DNA from: Hahellaceae bacterium | Lineage (GTDB): Bacteria > Pseudomonadota > Gammaproteobacteria > Pseudomonadales > Oleiphilaceae | Reading direction: 5' to 3' | Length of the DNA stretch: 64,000 bases | NCBI GenBank assembly: GCA_016716085.1 | Contig: JADJWY010000001.1 | Span: 372,001 to 436,000 of the forward strand | In this document: piece by piece, positions 35,913 to 44,292 of the stretch | How positions within the stretch are numbered: position 1 is the stretch's first letter | How the letters are laid out: every line of letters begins with the position of its first letter | Program-made: the position numbers and the translations under genes | Notes under the pieces: generated by a model | Told to the model about the DNA's origin: nothing | The model's database searches: none | Seen by the model: the letters and a program-made list of their open reading frames with translations, nothing else

Positions 35913-37226
35913 TCAGGTCTGAGCGCCCGATTCGTCACCCTGCATATTCTGTTCAATGCGCGCGGCCAGCTGGCGGGTAAATTCAAGGTATTGATCAAGC
36001 TGACGCGACGTATCCTCTTTCTGACGGGTAAACGTTTCGATCATCTGCTGAATCAAGTGAGCGCGATCATCGAACGGCGAGGCCGTGCCCAAGGCTTCAC
36101 GCATACGATCTGCCTGGTCGGCCAGAGGTGCATAACGGGCCGACGCGTTGCCGCCACCGTCCTGCGCTGCATAACGGTTACTCACCTGCTCGACCTGACG
36201 ACTGGAAAGGGACACGGCGAAACTGGCAATTTCCGATGGATCCGCATTTAACTGCAAGGCCGACTCAAAGGCCCGGGAAAAATCACCGCCGAAGAACTGC
36301 TCAGCCATGCCCTGCACCTGCCCGACCAGATCTTCCAGCGCACGCATCTCATCTTCATCAAGCTCCCCTTCCACAGAGAACTGATAACCGCCCGACTCGA
36401 AAACACCTTCGGTTTCCGTTCCCGAATCACGGCTGTAAAAACTCGCATTCAACTGGGTTGCGCTCAACGTAACGATATCACCGTCACGCGTACGCACCTG
36501 AATACCCATTGAGGCCTCGGCCAATGACGCCCGCTCTACCGCTACGGCCTCACTCAAAGGGTTCCGAACAGGCATGCGGGGCTTCGCCGACTCGCGCGGT
36601 TTATCGACATCGGCCGGACGGGCGTCTTTCTCGGGTTTGGCTTGTTCGGGCTTTTCACTCTCACCCTGACCAAGATACTTCTCAGCGAGCTTATCGAGCC
36701 CCGCCTCAATCCGTGACTTGCCTTTTTCGATGTCTGCATCCAGCTCATCGGTCAGCAAGTTGCGATCTTTCAACTCAGCTTTAGCCTCGTCATACCCTTT
36801 ATCTATCCCTGAACGCGCCTGCTTGAGCAGGTTGGTCAGGCGCTCCTGAGAGGCACCCGAGGCCTGCTCGCGCTTAAGCCGATCTTCGACAAAGGTTAAG
36901 ACATTCTTAGCGACTTCTGCGGCGGTCAGCCGATTAGCCACGCCTTCGGTGGCGCCCGCCTCTCCCGCACCGGAAGGAGCCTGGGGGCGACTGGCAGGCG
37001 GTGCCGAATACACATCCGACTGACGGGTAAGCGTCATCGTGACCGACGTACTTCGGGACAAACTCACGCCTTCCGCGCTGATTGTGACGCTCTCCTGCGT
37101 GGACAGCGACACGCCCTGCTGATGGCGCAACGCATTCTGCTGGGACGCGCTCAGCTTCTTCGCCGCATCGCCCTGCAGCGCGCCCAACAATTTTTCACCC
37201 GAACGGATGGATAAATCCCCTGCCAT
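35913..37226 (-). CDS. DUF5610-type protein with FliA promoter
   Basis: A 437-residue protein of unknown function. I read it as a DUF5610-domain protein, central region about 90-190 (AEVAKNVLTFVEDRLKREQA), with moderate confidence. No signal peptide or membrane segment; composition is polar, Ala/Glu/Ser-rich, with a Lys/Pro-rich linker near 190-225 and long helices at the C-terminus, so it looks soluble or secreted by a non-Sec route. GGAGG lies 5 bases before the ATG. A near-perfect sigma-28 promoter precedes it and a strong terminator follows, so it is a single-gene late flagellar-class unit. A motility, filament or chemotaxis accessory role is inferred from the promoter only. Confidence 0.75.
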   Translation of the reverse strand: MAGDLSIRSGEKLLGALQGDAAKKLSASQQNALRHQQGVSLSTQESVTISAEGVSLSRSTSVTMTLTRQSDVYSAPPASRPQAPSGAGEAGATEGVANRLTAAEVAKNVLTFVEDRLKREQASGASQERLTNLLKQARSGIDKGYDEAKAELKDRNLLTDELDADIEKGKSRIEAGLDKLAEKYLGQGESEKPEQAKPEKDARPADVDKPRESAKPRMPVRNPLSEAVAVERASLAEASMGIQVRTRDGDIVTLSATQLNASFYSRDSGTETEGVFESGGYQFSVEGELDEDEMRALEDLVGQVQGMAEQFFGGDFSRAFESALQLNADPSEIASFAVSLSSRQVEQVSNRYAAQDGGGNASARYAPLADQADRMREALGTASPFDDRAHLIQQMIETFTRQKEDTSRQLDQYLEFTRQLAARIEQNMQGDESGAQT

Positions 37227-37278
37227 ATTGACCTCCGCCAGCTTTCGCCACCAGATCTAAACATAGTTATTTCCCTTG

Positions 37279-37305
37279 ATATCGGCAAACTGAAGGGTTT
37301 CTTTA
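37279..37305 (-). promoter_or_regulatory. FliA (sigma-28) promoter
   Basis: Minus strand TAAAGAAA, 11 bases, GCCGATAT, against consensus TAAAGTTT-N11-GCCGATAA. The start would fall about 46 bases before ATG 37226. Confidence 0.7.
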
Positions 37306-37357
37306 GCGGTTTTATGATAAATTTTGCTCAAATTTTTTAGCCCGGACCGCCTTTTCA

Positions 37358-37861
37358 ATGAATGAGTTTTTCCCGGACGCACAGGAAGTCTACCCGAGCG
37401 CCCCCTTATGGCGACGCCTCGCCGCCATGTTCTACGACAGCTTGCTGCTGATTGCCCTCTGGTTTGTCACGACCGGCATTTACCTCGCGGTGATCGGTGC
37501 GGTGATCGGTGCTGACACCCTGCATCAGCACGCCGATCAGGGTGGCTTTAACCGCAATCCGTTTTTGGGCTCCATCCTCTTTATTGAAACGTTTTTCTTT
37601 TTTGCTTATTTCTGGCGGCGCTTGGGACAAACCCTCGGCATGCAGGTCTGGCGGGTGCGCATTCAGAGCAATGACGGTCGGCGACTGCGCTGGACCCAAT
37701 GCATCCTCAGATTTATGGGCGCCCTTTTTTCAGCCTTACCTGCCGGTCTGGGTTACTGGTGGATGCTCTGGGATAAAGAGGGTAAAACCTGGCACGACAA
37801 ATACTCACTGTCACGCGTCGTGCTCATGCCAGCAACCAAGGGCAGCAAGCGCCAAGGTTGA
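37358..37861 (+). CDS. RDD family membrane protein
   Basis: Predicted inner-membrane protein of 167 residues with an RDD domain: WRRLAAMFYDSLLLIAL near the start holds the Arg and Asp signature, followed by a segment near 85-105 (FFAYFWRRLGQTLGMQVWR) and KTWHDKYSLSRVV at the end. Three to four hydrophobic segments. Function unknown in the family, sometimes linked to Na+ or solute transport. It is divergent from the DUF5610-type gene, 131 bases apart. Confidence 0.88.
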   Translation: MNEFFPDAQEVYPSAPLWRRLAAMFYDSLLLIALWFVTTGIYLAVIGAVIGADTLHQHADQGGFNRNPFLGSILFIETFFFFAYFWRRLGQTLGMQVWRVRIQSNDGRRLRWTQCILRFMGALFSALPAGLGYWWMLWDKEGKTWHDKYSLSRVVLMPATKGSKRQG

Positions 37862-37958
37862 CTTTTGCCACTGAATCGGCTGGAATTACCGTCAGAACAA
37901 TAATTAAGCGAACGAGCAGATGGATCACGAATCAGGTGCGGTCATTTAGGCTGTTTCA

Positions 37959-38762
37959 ATGAACTTGACGGATAGCAGTATGCAGCCAGGCTCTTCGCAA
38001 CCCACTCCGCTCGTCGTGACCGACATACACAAACGTTTTGGCGACCTGCACGTTCTTAAAGGCATATCACTCACCGCGCGCAAAGGCGATGTCATTTCAC
38101 TGATCGGCTCTTCGGGCTCAGGCAAAAGCACCTTTTTACGCTGCATCAACCTGCTGGAAATTCCAACCGCTGGCGACATCCGTGTACACGGTGAACTCAT
38201 TCCCTTCAAGCAAGGACGAGATGGGCAACGCAAGCCTGCGGATGCCCGACAGGTAGAGCGCATTCGCTCCAGGCTATCCATGGTGTTTCAGGGCTTCAAC
38301 CTGTGGAGCCACATGACCGTGATGGAGAACATCATGGAAGCGCCACTGCATGTGCTGCGACAACCCAAAGCCCAGGTGCGGGAGCGCGCCGAAGCCTACC
38401 TGAATAAAGTCGGCATCTGGGAACGCCGGGATTACTACCCCGCACAAATGTCAGGTGGACAACAACAGCGTGCAGCCATCGCCCGCGCGCTGGCCATGGA
38501 GCCGGATGTGATGCTCTTTGATGAGCCCACCTCCGCGCTGGACCCGGAGCTGGTCGGTGAAGTATTGCGGGTAATGCAGTTTCTTGCGGAAGAGGGGCGG
38601 ACCATGATTGTGGTGACGCATGAGATGGGATTTGCCAGGGAAGTTTCAAACGAGGTGATGTTTTTGCATCAGGGACAGATCGAAGAACGGGGCACTCCCG
38701 ACAAGATCTTTAACCACGCAGATTCGGAACGAATCAAACAATTCCTGGCGCCCAAGTTCTAG
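37959..38762 (+). CDS. aotP: Basic amino-acid ABC transporter ATP-binding protein (HisP/AotP type)
   Basis: ATPase of a polar amino-acid importer, 267 residues. It has Walker A GSSGSGKST, Q-loop VFQGFNLW, signature MSGGQQQR, Walker B VMLFDEPTSALDPE and the switch histidine in VVTHEMGF. Start of a five-gene run with a binding protein, two permeases and astE, which points to arginine or ornithine as substrate. The exact ligand is inferred from context. Confidence 0.9.
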   Translation: MNLTDSSMQPGSSQPTPLVVTDIHKRFGDLHVLKGISLTARKGDVISLIGSSGSGKSTFLRCINLLEIPTAGDIRVHGELIPFKQGRDGQRKPADARQVERIRSRLSMVFQGFNLWSHMTVMENIMEAPLHVLRQPKAQVRERAEAYLNKVGIWERRDYYPAQMSGGQQQRAAIARALAMEPDVMLFDEPTSALDPELVGEVLRVMQFLAEEGRTMIVVTHEMGFAREVSNEVMFLHQGQIEERGTPDKIFNHADSERIKQFLAPKF

Positions 38763-38814
38763 GTTTCTCCCATGAACCGGTGCAGGCAAAACTCAACCCT
38801 GAAGGAGAGAACCA

Positions 38815-39572
38815 ATGAAACTGAAACTGTTTGCACTCGGACTGGCCGCTGCGGTCGTGGCAGGCCCCGCTTTGGCGAAAGACTGGTCTACCGTTCGTAT
38901 CGCGGTGGACGTTCCCTATGAGCCGTTTGAATTTAAACTACCGGATGGCACCCTGACAGGCTTTGAGGTCGACCTGGGCAACGCCGTCTGCGCTGAAATC
39001 AAGGCAAAATGCGAGTGGGTCGTACAAGGGTGGGACGGCATTATTCCCGGTCTGCTCTCGCGTAAATATGACGCCATTATGTCTTCCATGACCATCACCG
39101 CCGAGCGTCAGGAAAAGTGCTGTTCTCCGAACCCTACTACACCACACCCTCTGCCTGGTTTGGCAAAAAGACCAACGCAGAGCTGGACGTGAGCTCTCAG
39201 GAGGTTCTCAAAGGCAAGGTTGTCGGCGTTCAGCGCGGCACCGTGCAAGACACTTACGTAACGGATAATTTTGGTTCAGCCGTGGATGTGAAACGCTATG
39301 CAACCGCCGACGAGCTGGTGCTGGATCTGACCGGTGGCCGCCTGGATCTGGTGTTCCTCGATTACCCCGTGGGTGAACAAACCGTCATCACCAATGCCGA
39401 TTACTCGCAGGTTGGTGGTTTGATAAAAATGGGCGATGGCGCAGGGGTTGCTTTCCGCAAGCGCGATGAAGATCTTGCCCAGATGTTCAACGCCGCTCTG
39501 AAAAAACTCAAGGACGACGGCACCTACGACACGATCATGAAAAAGTACTTCAAGTACGACATCAAGATCTGA
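38815..39572 (+). pseudogene. aotJ: Basic amino-acid binding protein, one-base frameshift
   Basis: Periplasmic substrate-binding protein of the HisJ/ArgT/AotJ group. The signal peptide (MKLKLFALGLAAAVVAGPALA) and N-terminal lobe read from 38815 in one frame to ITAERQEK. The rest, starting VLFSEPYYTTPSAW, continues from 39117 in the -1 frame to the stop at 39572. Inserting one G at 39115-39118 (AAG then GTG) restores a 252-residue protein of normal family length. As read, translation ends at 39192 after 125 residues, so uptake would be lost. Every neighbour in the operon is intact, so a base-call error is as likely as a mutation. Confidence 0.85.
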
Positions 39573-39585
39573 GCGTTGACACACC

Positions 39586-40299
39586 ATGTGGACACAGCTC
39601 TTCGACTTTAAAGGCTACGGCCCCTCTATTTTTGAGGGGGCTATTGTCACCGTCGAACTTGGGCTGTTGTCCCTGACATTGGCGTTTGCCCTCGGTCTTC
39701 TGGGGGCAACCGCCAAGCTTTCATCCAACCCGATTGCGCGGGGAATCGCCACCCTTTACACCACGCTCATCCGCGGCGTGCCCGATCTGGTCATGATGAT
39801 GCTGATTTATTTTGGTGGACAGGTACTGATTAATCTGTTCACCGATTGGCTGTATGAAGCCTACGAGTACGATGTGTTCTTCAATATCGACCAATTTGTG
39901 GCAGGTGTCGTAGCGATTGGCTTTATCTTTGGCGCCTACATGACCGAGACCTTCCGCGGAGCCTTTCTGGCCGTCGAAAAAGGCCAGCTGGAAGCCGCCC
40001 GTGCCTTCGGCATGAACCCCAGACAGGTCTTCACCCACGTACTTTTTCCGCAAATGATGCGCCATGCACTTCCAGGTATTGGCAACAACTGGCAGGTGAT
40101 GCTGAAGACAACGGCACTGGTATCGGTGATCGGACTCAGTGACATGGTGCGCCTCGCGTCGGAAGCCTCCAAAGCCACGCATGAGCCCTTCAAATTTTTT
40201 ATTCCGGTTGTCATCGTCTATCTGGCGCTCACCTCACTCTCTGAGTGGCTGATTCTGTCACTGACCCGGCGCTACAGCGTCGGTGTGCAAAAGGGGTAG
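39586..40299 (+). CDS. aotQ: Amino-acid ABC transporter permease (HisQ/AotQ type)
   Basis: Integral membrane permease of 237 residues with about five helices and the conserved EAA loop (VEKGQLEAARAFGMNPRQVF) that docks the ATPase. The N-terminal stretch TLIRGVPDLVMMMLIYFGG is characteristic of HisQ. It starts 13 bases after the binding-protein gene. Confidence 0.92.
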   Translation: MWTQLFDFKGYGPSIFEGAIVTVELGLLSLTLAFALGLLGATAKLSSNPIARGIATLYTTLIRGVPDLVMMMLIYFGGQVLINLFTDWLYEAYEYDVFFNIDQFVAGVVAIGFIFGAYMTETFRGAFLAVEKGQLEAARAFGMNPRQVFTHVLFPQMMRHALPGIGNNWQVMLKTTALVSVIGLSDMVRLASEASKATHEPFKFFIPVVIVYLALTSLSEWLILSLTRRYSVGVQKG

Positions 40300-40303
40300 A
40301 CCA

Positions 40304-41011
40304 TTGGAGTGGTTTGACGCATTACTGGAAGGCAATAAAATCTTTACCCCCGCCACGTTTGCTGAATACTGGACGGGGCTGCACGCGACGGTGCAACTGG
40401 TTTTTCTCTCGCTGATCGCGGGTCTGGTTCTTGCGGTGCCGCTGGCCTTATTGAGAGCCTCCCCAAAACCCTGGTTATCCTATCCGGTCTGGTTTTACAC
40501 CTATTTATTCCGCGGCACCCCGCTCATCGTGCAACTTTACATTATCTATTACGGCTCAAGTTTTACCTTACAGGATACGCCTCTGTGGCCCATTTTCCGC
40601 GAAGCGTTCTATCCGGCCTTGATTGCCTTTACCCTCAACACCGCCGCCTACACCACTGAAATTATCCGTGGCGCGATTGAGGCCACACCCCGAGGCGAAA
40701 TTGAAGCAGCCAAAGCTTACGGGATGTCAAAGGCCGTGATGATTCGACGGATAATCTTGCCCAGTGCTCTGCGCCGCGCGCTACCCGCATACAGTAACGA
40801 GGTTATTTTCATGCTGCATGCCAGTGCGATTGCCTCCACCGTCACCATCCTTGACCTGACCGGCGCCGCTTACAATATCTACTCCAAATTTTACGCCCCC
40901 TTTGAAGCCTTCATTTTCGTCGCGCTCGTTTACCTCTGCCTGACCTTCATCATTATCGGTGTATTCAAATTCCTGGAAGGTCGCCTGGTGCGACATCTCA
41001 CGATGCGGTAA
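40304..41011 (+). CDS. aotM: Amino-acid ABC transporter permease (HisM/AotM type)
   Basis: Second permease of the importer, 235 residues from a TTG start. It carries YLFRGTPLIVQLYIIYYG and the EAA loop TPRGEIEAAKAYGMSKAVMI. The TTG at 40304 is chosen because AAGGGG lies 7 bases before it; an alternative GTG at 40283 lies within the preceding gene without a ribosome site. Forms a heterodimer with the upstream permease. Confidence 0.91.
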   Translation: MEWFDALLEGNKIFTPATFAEYWTGLHATVQLVFLSLIAGLVLAVPLALLRASPKPWLSYPVWFYTYLFRGTPLIVQLYIIYYGSSFTLQDTPLWPIFREAFYPALIAFTLNTAAYTTEIIRGAIEATPRGEIEAAKAYGMSKAVMIRRIILPSALRRALPAYSNEVIFMLHASAIASTVTILDLTGAAYNIYSKFYAPFEAFIFVALVYLCLTFIIIGVFKFLEGRLVRHLTMR

Positions 41012-41016
41012 GGAAG

Positions 41017-42069
41017 ATGAGACACCCCCAATCCCTGGATGCCTGCCCCACCCCATTAAGCGACGCCGGCCTACTCGCCGCTACGCTACAGGGACGCTTC
41101 ACATCGCCGTGTTACTGGACGTTCAAAGCGCAACGTTTTACCTGGTTGAGCGAAGGCATCCTGGAAATCGTGCCGGTCTCAGAGGCTAAACATGAGGCAC
41201 TGGTTTTATCGGCCGGCATTCACGGCGATGAAACCGCTCCGATTGAGTGGGTGTGCAATATAGTGCAGGGACTGATGTCCGGAAAAATCATTAGCACCCG
41301 ACCGCTGCTGGTCATCCTTGGGCACCCTGCCGCCATGCGCGTCCAACGCCGCTACCTGGACGAAAACCTTAACCGGCTATTCAAGCCGACACTGACTCAG
41401 TCACAAGTAAAGCCGACACGTGAAACCGAAGTGGCCCACCGCTTGATGACCACCGTGAGCGACTTTCACACACGCCATGGCAACTTCATTCACCTTGACC
41501 TGCACACCGCCATTCGCGAATCGCTGATCGAACAGTTCGCGATCGTGCCACAGAGCCACCCAGGATATCGCTGGGAAGAGGGCCTTCAACTGTTGGGGCG
41601 TTGCGGCATCGGTGCTGCCGTGCGCCAGTCAAAGGTTTCCAGTACATTCTCAGGCTGGACTCACGATAGGCTGAATGCCCTGAGTTTCACGCTGGAACTG
41701 GGCAAAGTTGCCCCCTTTGGCGAAAATGACTTGTCTCGACTGGCCTCACTCGATCAGGCTATCCGAGTGCAGCTGACACACACAGAAACAGACACAACTT
41801 CTGCAAACACAGCACCCGCACGTTCAGAAACAGCGCCTCTCCCGCCTGTCTTCGAGGTCGCGCAGGAAATCATTCAGACAGGTGAGTCCTTCACATTGGA
41901 GGTCGCAGAAGACATCCCCAACTTTACTCGCTTCGATAACGGCCGCCGCGTCTGGAGCGACCGCAACCAATTCTTTCAGGTTGAGAATGGCCCCCTGTAT
42001 TTACTCTTCCCTAACCCCAAGGTGCCCAAGGGCCAGCGCGCAGGCTTGCTGATTCGACGCTGTGAGTAA
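41017..42069 (+). CDS. astE: AstE, succinylglutamate desuccinylase
   Basis: Zinc hydrolase that releases glutamate from succinylglutamate, the last step of the arginine succinyltransferase pathway. The 350-residue product has the zinc motif GIHGDETAP (His and Glu ligands) and a later ligand histidine in HLDLHTAIRES, plus the RYLDENLNRLF stretch. It lies 5 bases after the permease gene, which supports arginine/ornithine as the transported substrate. No other ast genes are in the window. Confidence 0.92.
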   Translation: MRHPQSLDACPTPLSDAGLLAATLQGRFTSPCYWTFKAQRFTWLSEGILEIVPVSEAKHEALVLSAGIHGDETAPIEWVCNIVQGLMSGKIISTRPLLVILGHPAAMRVQRRYLDENLNRLFKPTLTQSQVKPTRETEVAHRLMTTVSDFHTRHGNFIHLDLHTAIRESLIEQFAIVPQSHPGYRWEEGLQLLGRCGIGAAVRQSKVSSTFSGWTHDRLNALSFTLELGKVAPFGENDLSRLASLDQAIRVQLTHTETDTTSANTAPARSETAPLPPVFEVAQEIIQTGESFTLEVAEDIPNFTRFDNGRRVWSDRNQFFQVENGPLYLLFPNPKVPKGQRAGLLIRRCE

Positions 42070-42103
42070 AGCAAACCGCGACAGTCTGCGACCCGCTGAA
42101 TTG

Positions 42104-43669
42104 CTAGCGCCCCCGCACCGGCAAACGAAAATAAAACTGACCGCCGCCCTGTTCTCCCGGCTCATAGGCGATTTCCCCACCATGTGAGTGCACGATGGAC
42201 TGGCACAGCGTCAGACCGATGCCCATGCCTGTCTTCTTGGTGGTGAAAAAGGGGTGAAACAGTTGCGCCCGGTGGCTTTCCGCAACACCCGGCCCATTAT
42301 CGGCCACCCGGAATTCAACCTGACGCGGCCCTACACGCTTGACCGTGAAACGGACAATCGCTCCACCCGGCTGAGACGCAGAGGCTTCCATGGCGTTGCG
42401 GATCAGGTTCAAGGCCACCTGCTGCAACTGAATAGGCTCAACATCAATTTCGGGCAAAGGCTCTTCAAATTCAGCAAAAAGCTGAGCGCGAAGCTCACGG
42501 GCTTCAATCTGGGCGAGCTCAAGGATATCGTGGGCCAGCTGGCTGGAGGATAAAACGATTTTACCCTCTGTAGGCTTTTTAACGAAATTGCGAATGTGCT
42601 GGATGACCTGACTGGCCCGCTCCGATTGCTTCTGAATTTTATCCAGCGTTTCCTGCAGCATGGTAGTGTCAATATCAGGCGCTTTCTTGATCAGCCTTGA
42701 CGCGAGCCGGGAATAATTAACGATAGCGGTAAGCGGCTGATTGACTTCATGTGCGATGCCTGCCGCCATTTCCCCCATCATGCTAAGCCGGGTAACGTGG
42801 GCCAATTGCGAGCGCTGACTCTCGAGATTGGCCCTGACCGACTCAAGCTCCTGCTCGCGTTGAATTTCGTCTGAAATATCGGAGAAGACGACCACTGCCC
42901 GCGTCGGATGATTGGGCTGACCCACTGGGGTCATGCTGTAGCGAACCGGCAGCAGGGATCCATCCTCACGCGCAAACTGACTGCGCTTACTGCGCAATGT
43001 TGCCCCACTTTTGAATGCACGGAGGAAACGCTCATTTTCCTGGTCAGCCTCCTGCATTAGCCCGACTTTGCGCGGATCTGAACAGCGAAAATGCAGGTGG
43101 GCAAAAGGCTTTCCAAGCAGCTCCTCCTCACGCATCAACAGCATGGAACAGGCAGCCGCATTCACAGCATTGATATGCCCGTCTGCATCCAGCCCGTAAA
43201 CCCCTTCGCTCATCGCGCCCAGGATACCGGCCTTATCCGTCGCCAACTCACGGTTCTGGAGCTCCAGCACACGCTCAAGCGCGTGAATCTTCAGGTGGTT
43301 CTGAACACGGGCCAGTACTTCCCTCACCTGGAAGGGCTTGGAAATATAATCCACCCCACCGACATCAAAGCCTTTCACTTTGGACTCGGTGTCATCCAGG
43401 GCGGAGAGAAAAATGACCGAACTTCGGGCGGTTGCGGTGTCAGCCTTCAGACGGCGACACACCTCAAACCCATCCATCGCCGGCATCATAATATCGAGCA
43501 ACACCAGATTGGGCTGTGAACGCCGCGCAATCGACAGCGCCTTTTCACCACTGTCCGCCACCAGCAGCTTATACCCTCGCCCGTCCAGCGTTTCGTAGAG
43601 GATCTTGAGGTTGGCCGGGTTATCATCAACCAACAGGATCTGTTCAGGCGGTCTATCGAGAGCAGTCAT
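42104..43669 (-). CDS. FixL-like cytoplasmic sensor kinase with N-terminal receiver
   Basis: A 521-residue hybrid: receiver domain (about 8-125, D59 in VLLDIMMP), PAS domain (about 145-270), HisKA with the phospho-histidine in GIAHEVNQPLTAIV, and HATPase with NLIRNAMEAS, DNGPGV and GMGIGLTLC. The HEVNQPL box places it in the FixL/TtrS-type kinases. No transmembrane segment or heme-PAS signature was recognised, so the input is unknown and may arrive through the receiver. Its ATG overlaps the stop of the FixJ-like gene (TGATG), so the two are co-translated and form a two-component pair. Confidence 0.9.
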   Translation of the reverse strand: MTALDRPPEQILLVDDNPANLKILYETLDGRGYKLLVADSGEKALSIARRSQPNLVLLDIMMPAMDGFEVCRRLKADTATARSSVIFLSALDDTESKVKGFDVGGVDYISKPFQVREVLARVQNHLKIHALERVLELQNRELATDKAGILGAMSEGVYGLDADGHINAVNAAACSMLLMREEELLGKPFAHLHFRCSDPRKVGLMQEADQENERFLRAFKSGATLRSKRSQFAREDGSLLPVRYSMTPVGQPNHPTRAVVVFSDISDEIQREQELESVRANLESQRSQLAHVTRLSMMGEMAAGIAHEVNQPLTAIVNYSRLASRLIKKAPDIDTTMLQETLDKIQKQSERASQVIQHIRNFVKKPTEGKIVLSSSQLAHDILELAQIEARELRAQLFAEFEEPLPEIDVEPIQLQQVALNLIRNAMEASASQPGGAIVRFTVKRVGPRQVEFRVADNGPGVAESHRAQLFHPFFTTKKTGMGIGLTLCQSIVHSHGGEIAYEPGEQGGGQFYFRLPVRGR

Positions 43670-44280
43670 CAGGCACGCGCAGCGATGACCATCTGAACCA
43701 ACTGAGCGAGCGAATGGGTTCCCATTTTCTGCATCACTCTCGAACGATGAATTTCAACGGTCCGCTGACTGATATCCAGATCAATCGCGATCACCTTATT
43801 CGCGTTGCCTTCCACCATCATTTCCATGATTTCCGATTCGCGGGGCGTCAATGACTCGATACGTCGCTTGAGCTCCTCTTTATGGGCCAGCGCCGCCTGT
43901 TGCTCGGCATCCATCTTCAAGGCTTCTTCGATCTTACTCAGCAGCTCTTCGTCCCGATAGGGCTTCTGAACAAAATCGACCGCACCGAGCTTCATGGCCT
44001 CCACCGCCATGGCCACATCACCATGACCCGTTACAAAAATCACTGGCAGCGCGCAATTCATCGCCAGTAATTTTTTGTGTAACTCCATACCTGTCAGGCC
44101 CGGCATACGAATATCCAGTACCATTGCGCCCCGTAATTCGCGGACATTTTCCTTGAGAAAGGCTTCCGCCGACTCGTAGGTTTTCACCACGTAGTTTTCG
44201 GCTTTCAGCAGCATGGCCAAACTGTCCCTGACGGCCTCGTCATCCTCTACCACATAGACATAGGGTCCCGTATCACTCAT
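43669..44280 (-). CDS. FixJ-family response regulator
   Basis: Two-component transcription factor of 203 residues: receiver (about 8-120, phosphoacceptor D56 in VLDIRMPGLTG) and LuxR-type helix-turn-helix (about 140-200, LTPRESEIMEMMVEGNANK and RTVEIHRSRVMQKMG). GGAGAA precedes the ATG. It sits 12 bases after an M23 peptidase gene and overlaps its kinase gene. Its own operon may be a target through the palindrome at 45193-45209, but this is inference. Confidence 0.93.
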   Translation of the reverse strand: MSDTGPYVYVVEDDEAVRDSLAMLLKAENYVVKTYESAEAFLKENVRELRGAMVLDIRMPGLTGMELHKKLLAMNCALPVIFVTGHGDVAMAVEAMKLGAVDFVQKPYRDEELLSKIEEALKMDAEQQAALAHKEELKRRIESLTPRESEIMEMMVEGNANKVIAIDLDISQRTVEIHRSRVMQKMGTHSLAQLVQMVIAARA

Positions 44281-44292
44281 TCATTTCTCCAT

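Noticed and set aside
39110..39125. Programmed frameshift in the binding-protein gene
   Set aside because: GGAAAAGTGCTG is not a standard slippery heptamer in the reading frame, and such genes are not known to use recoding.
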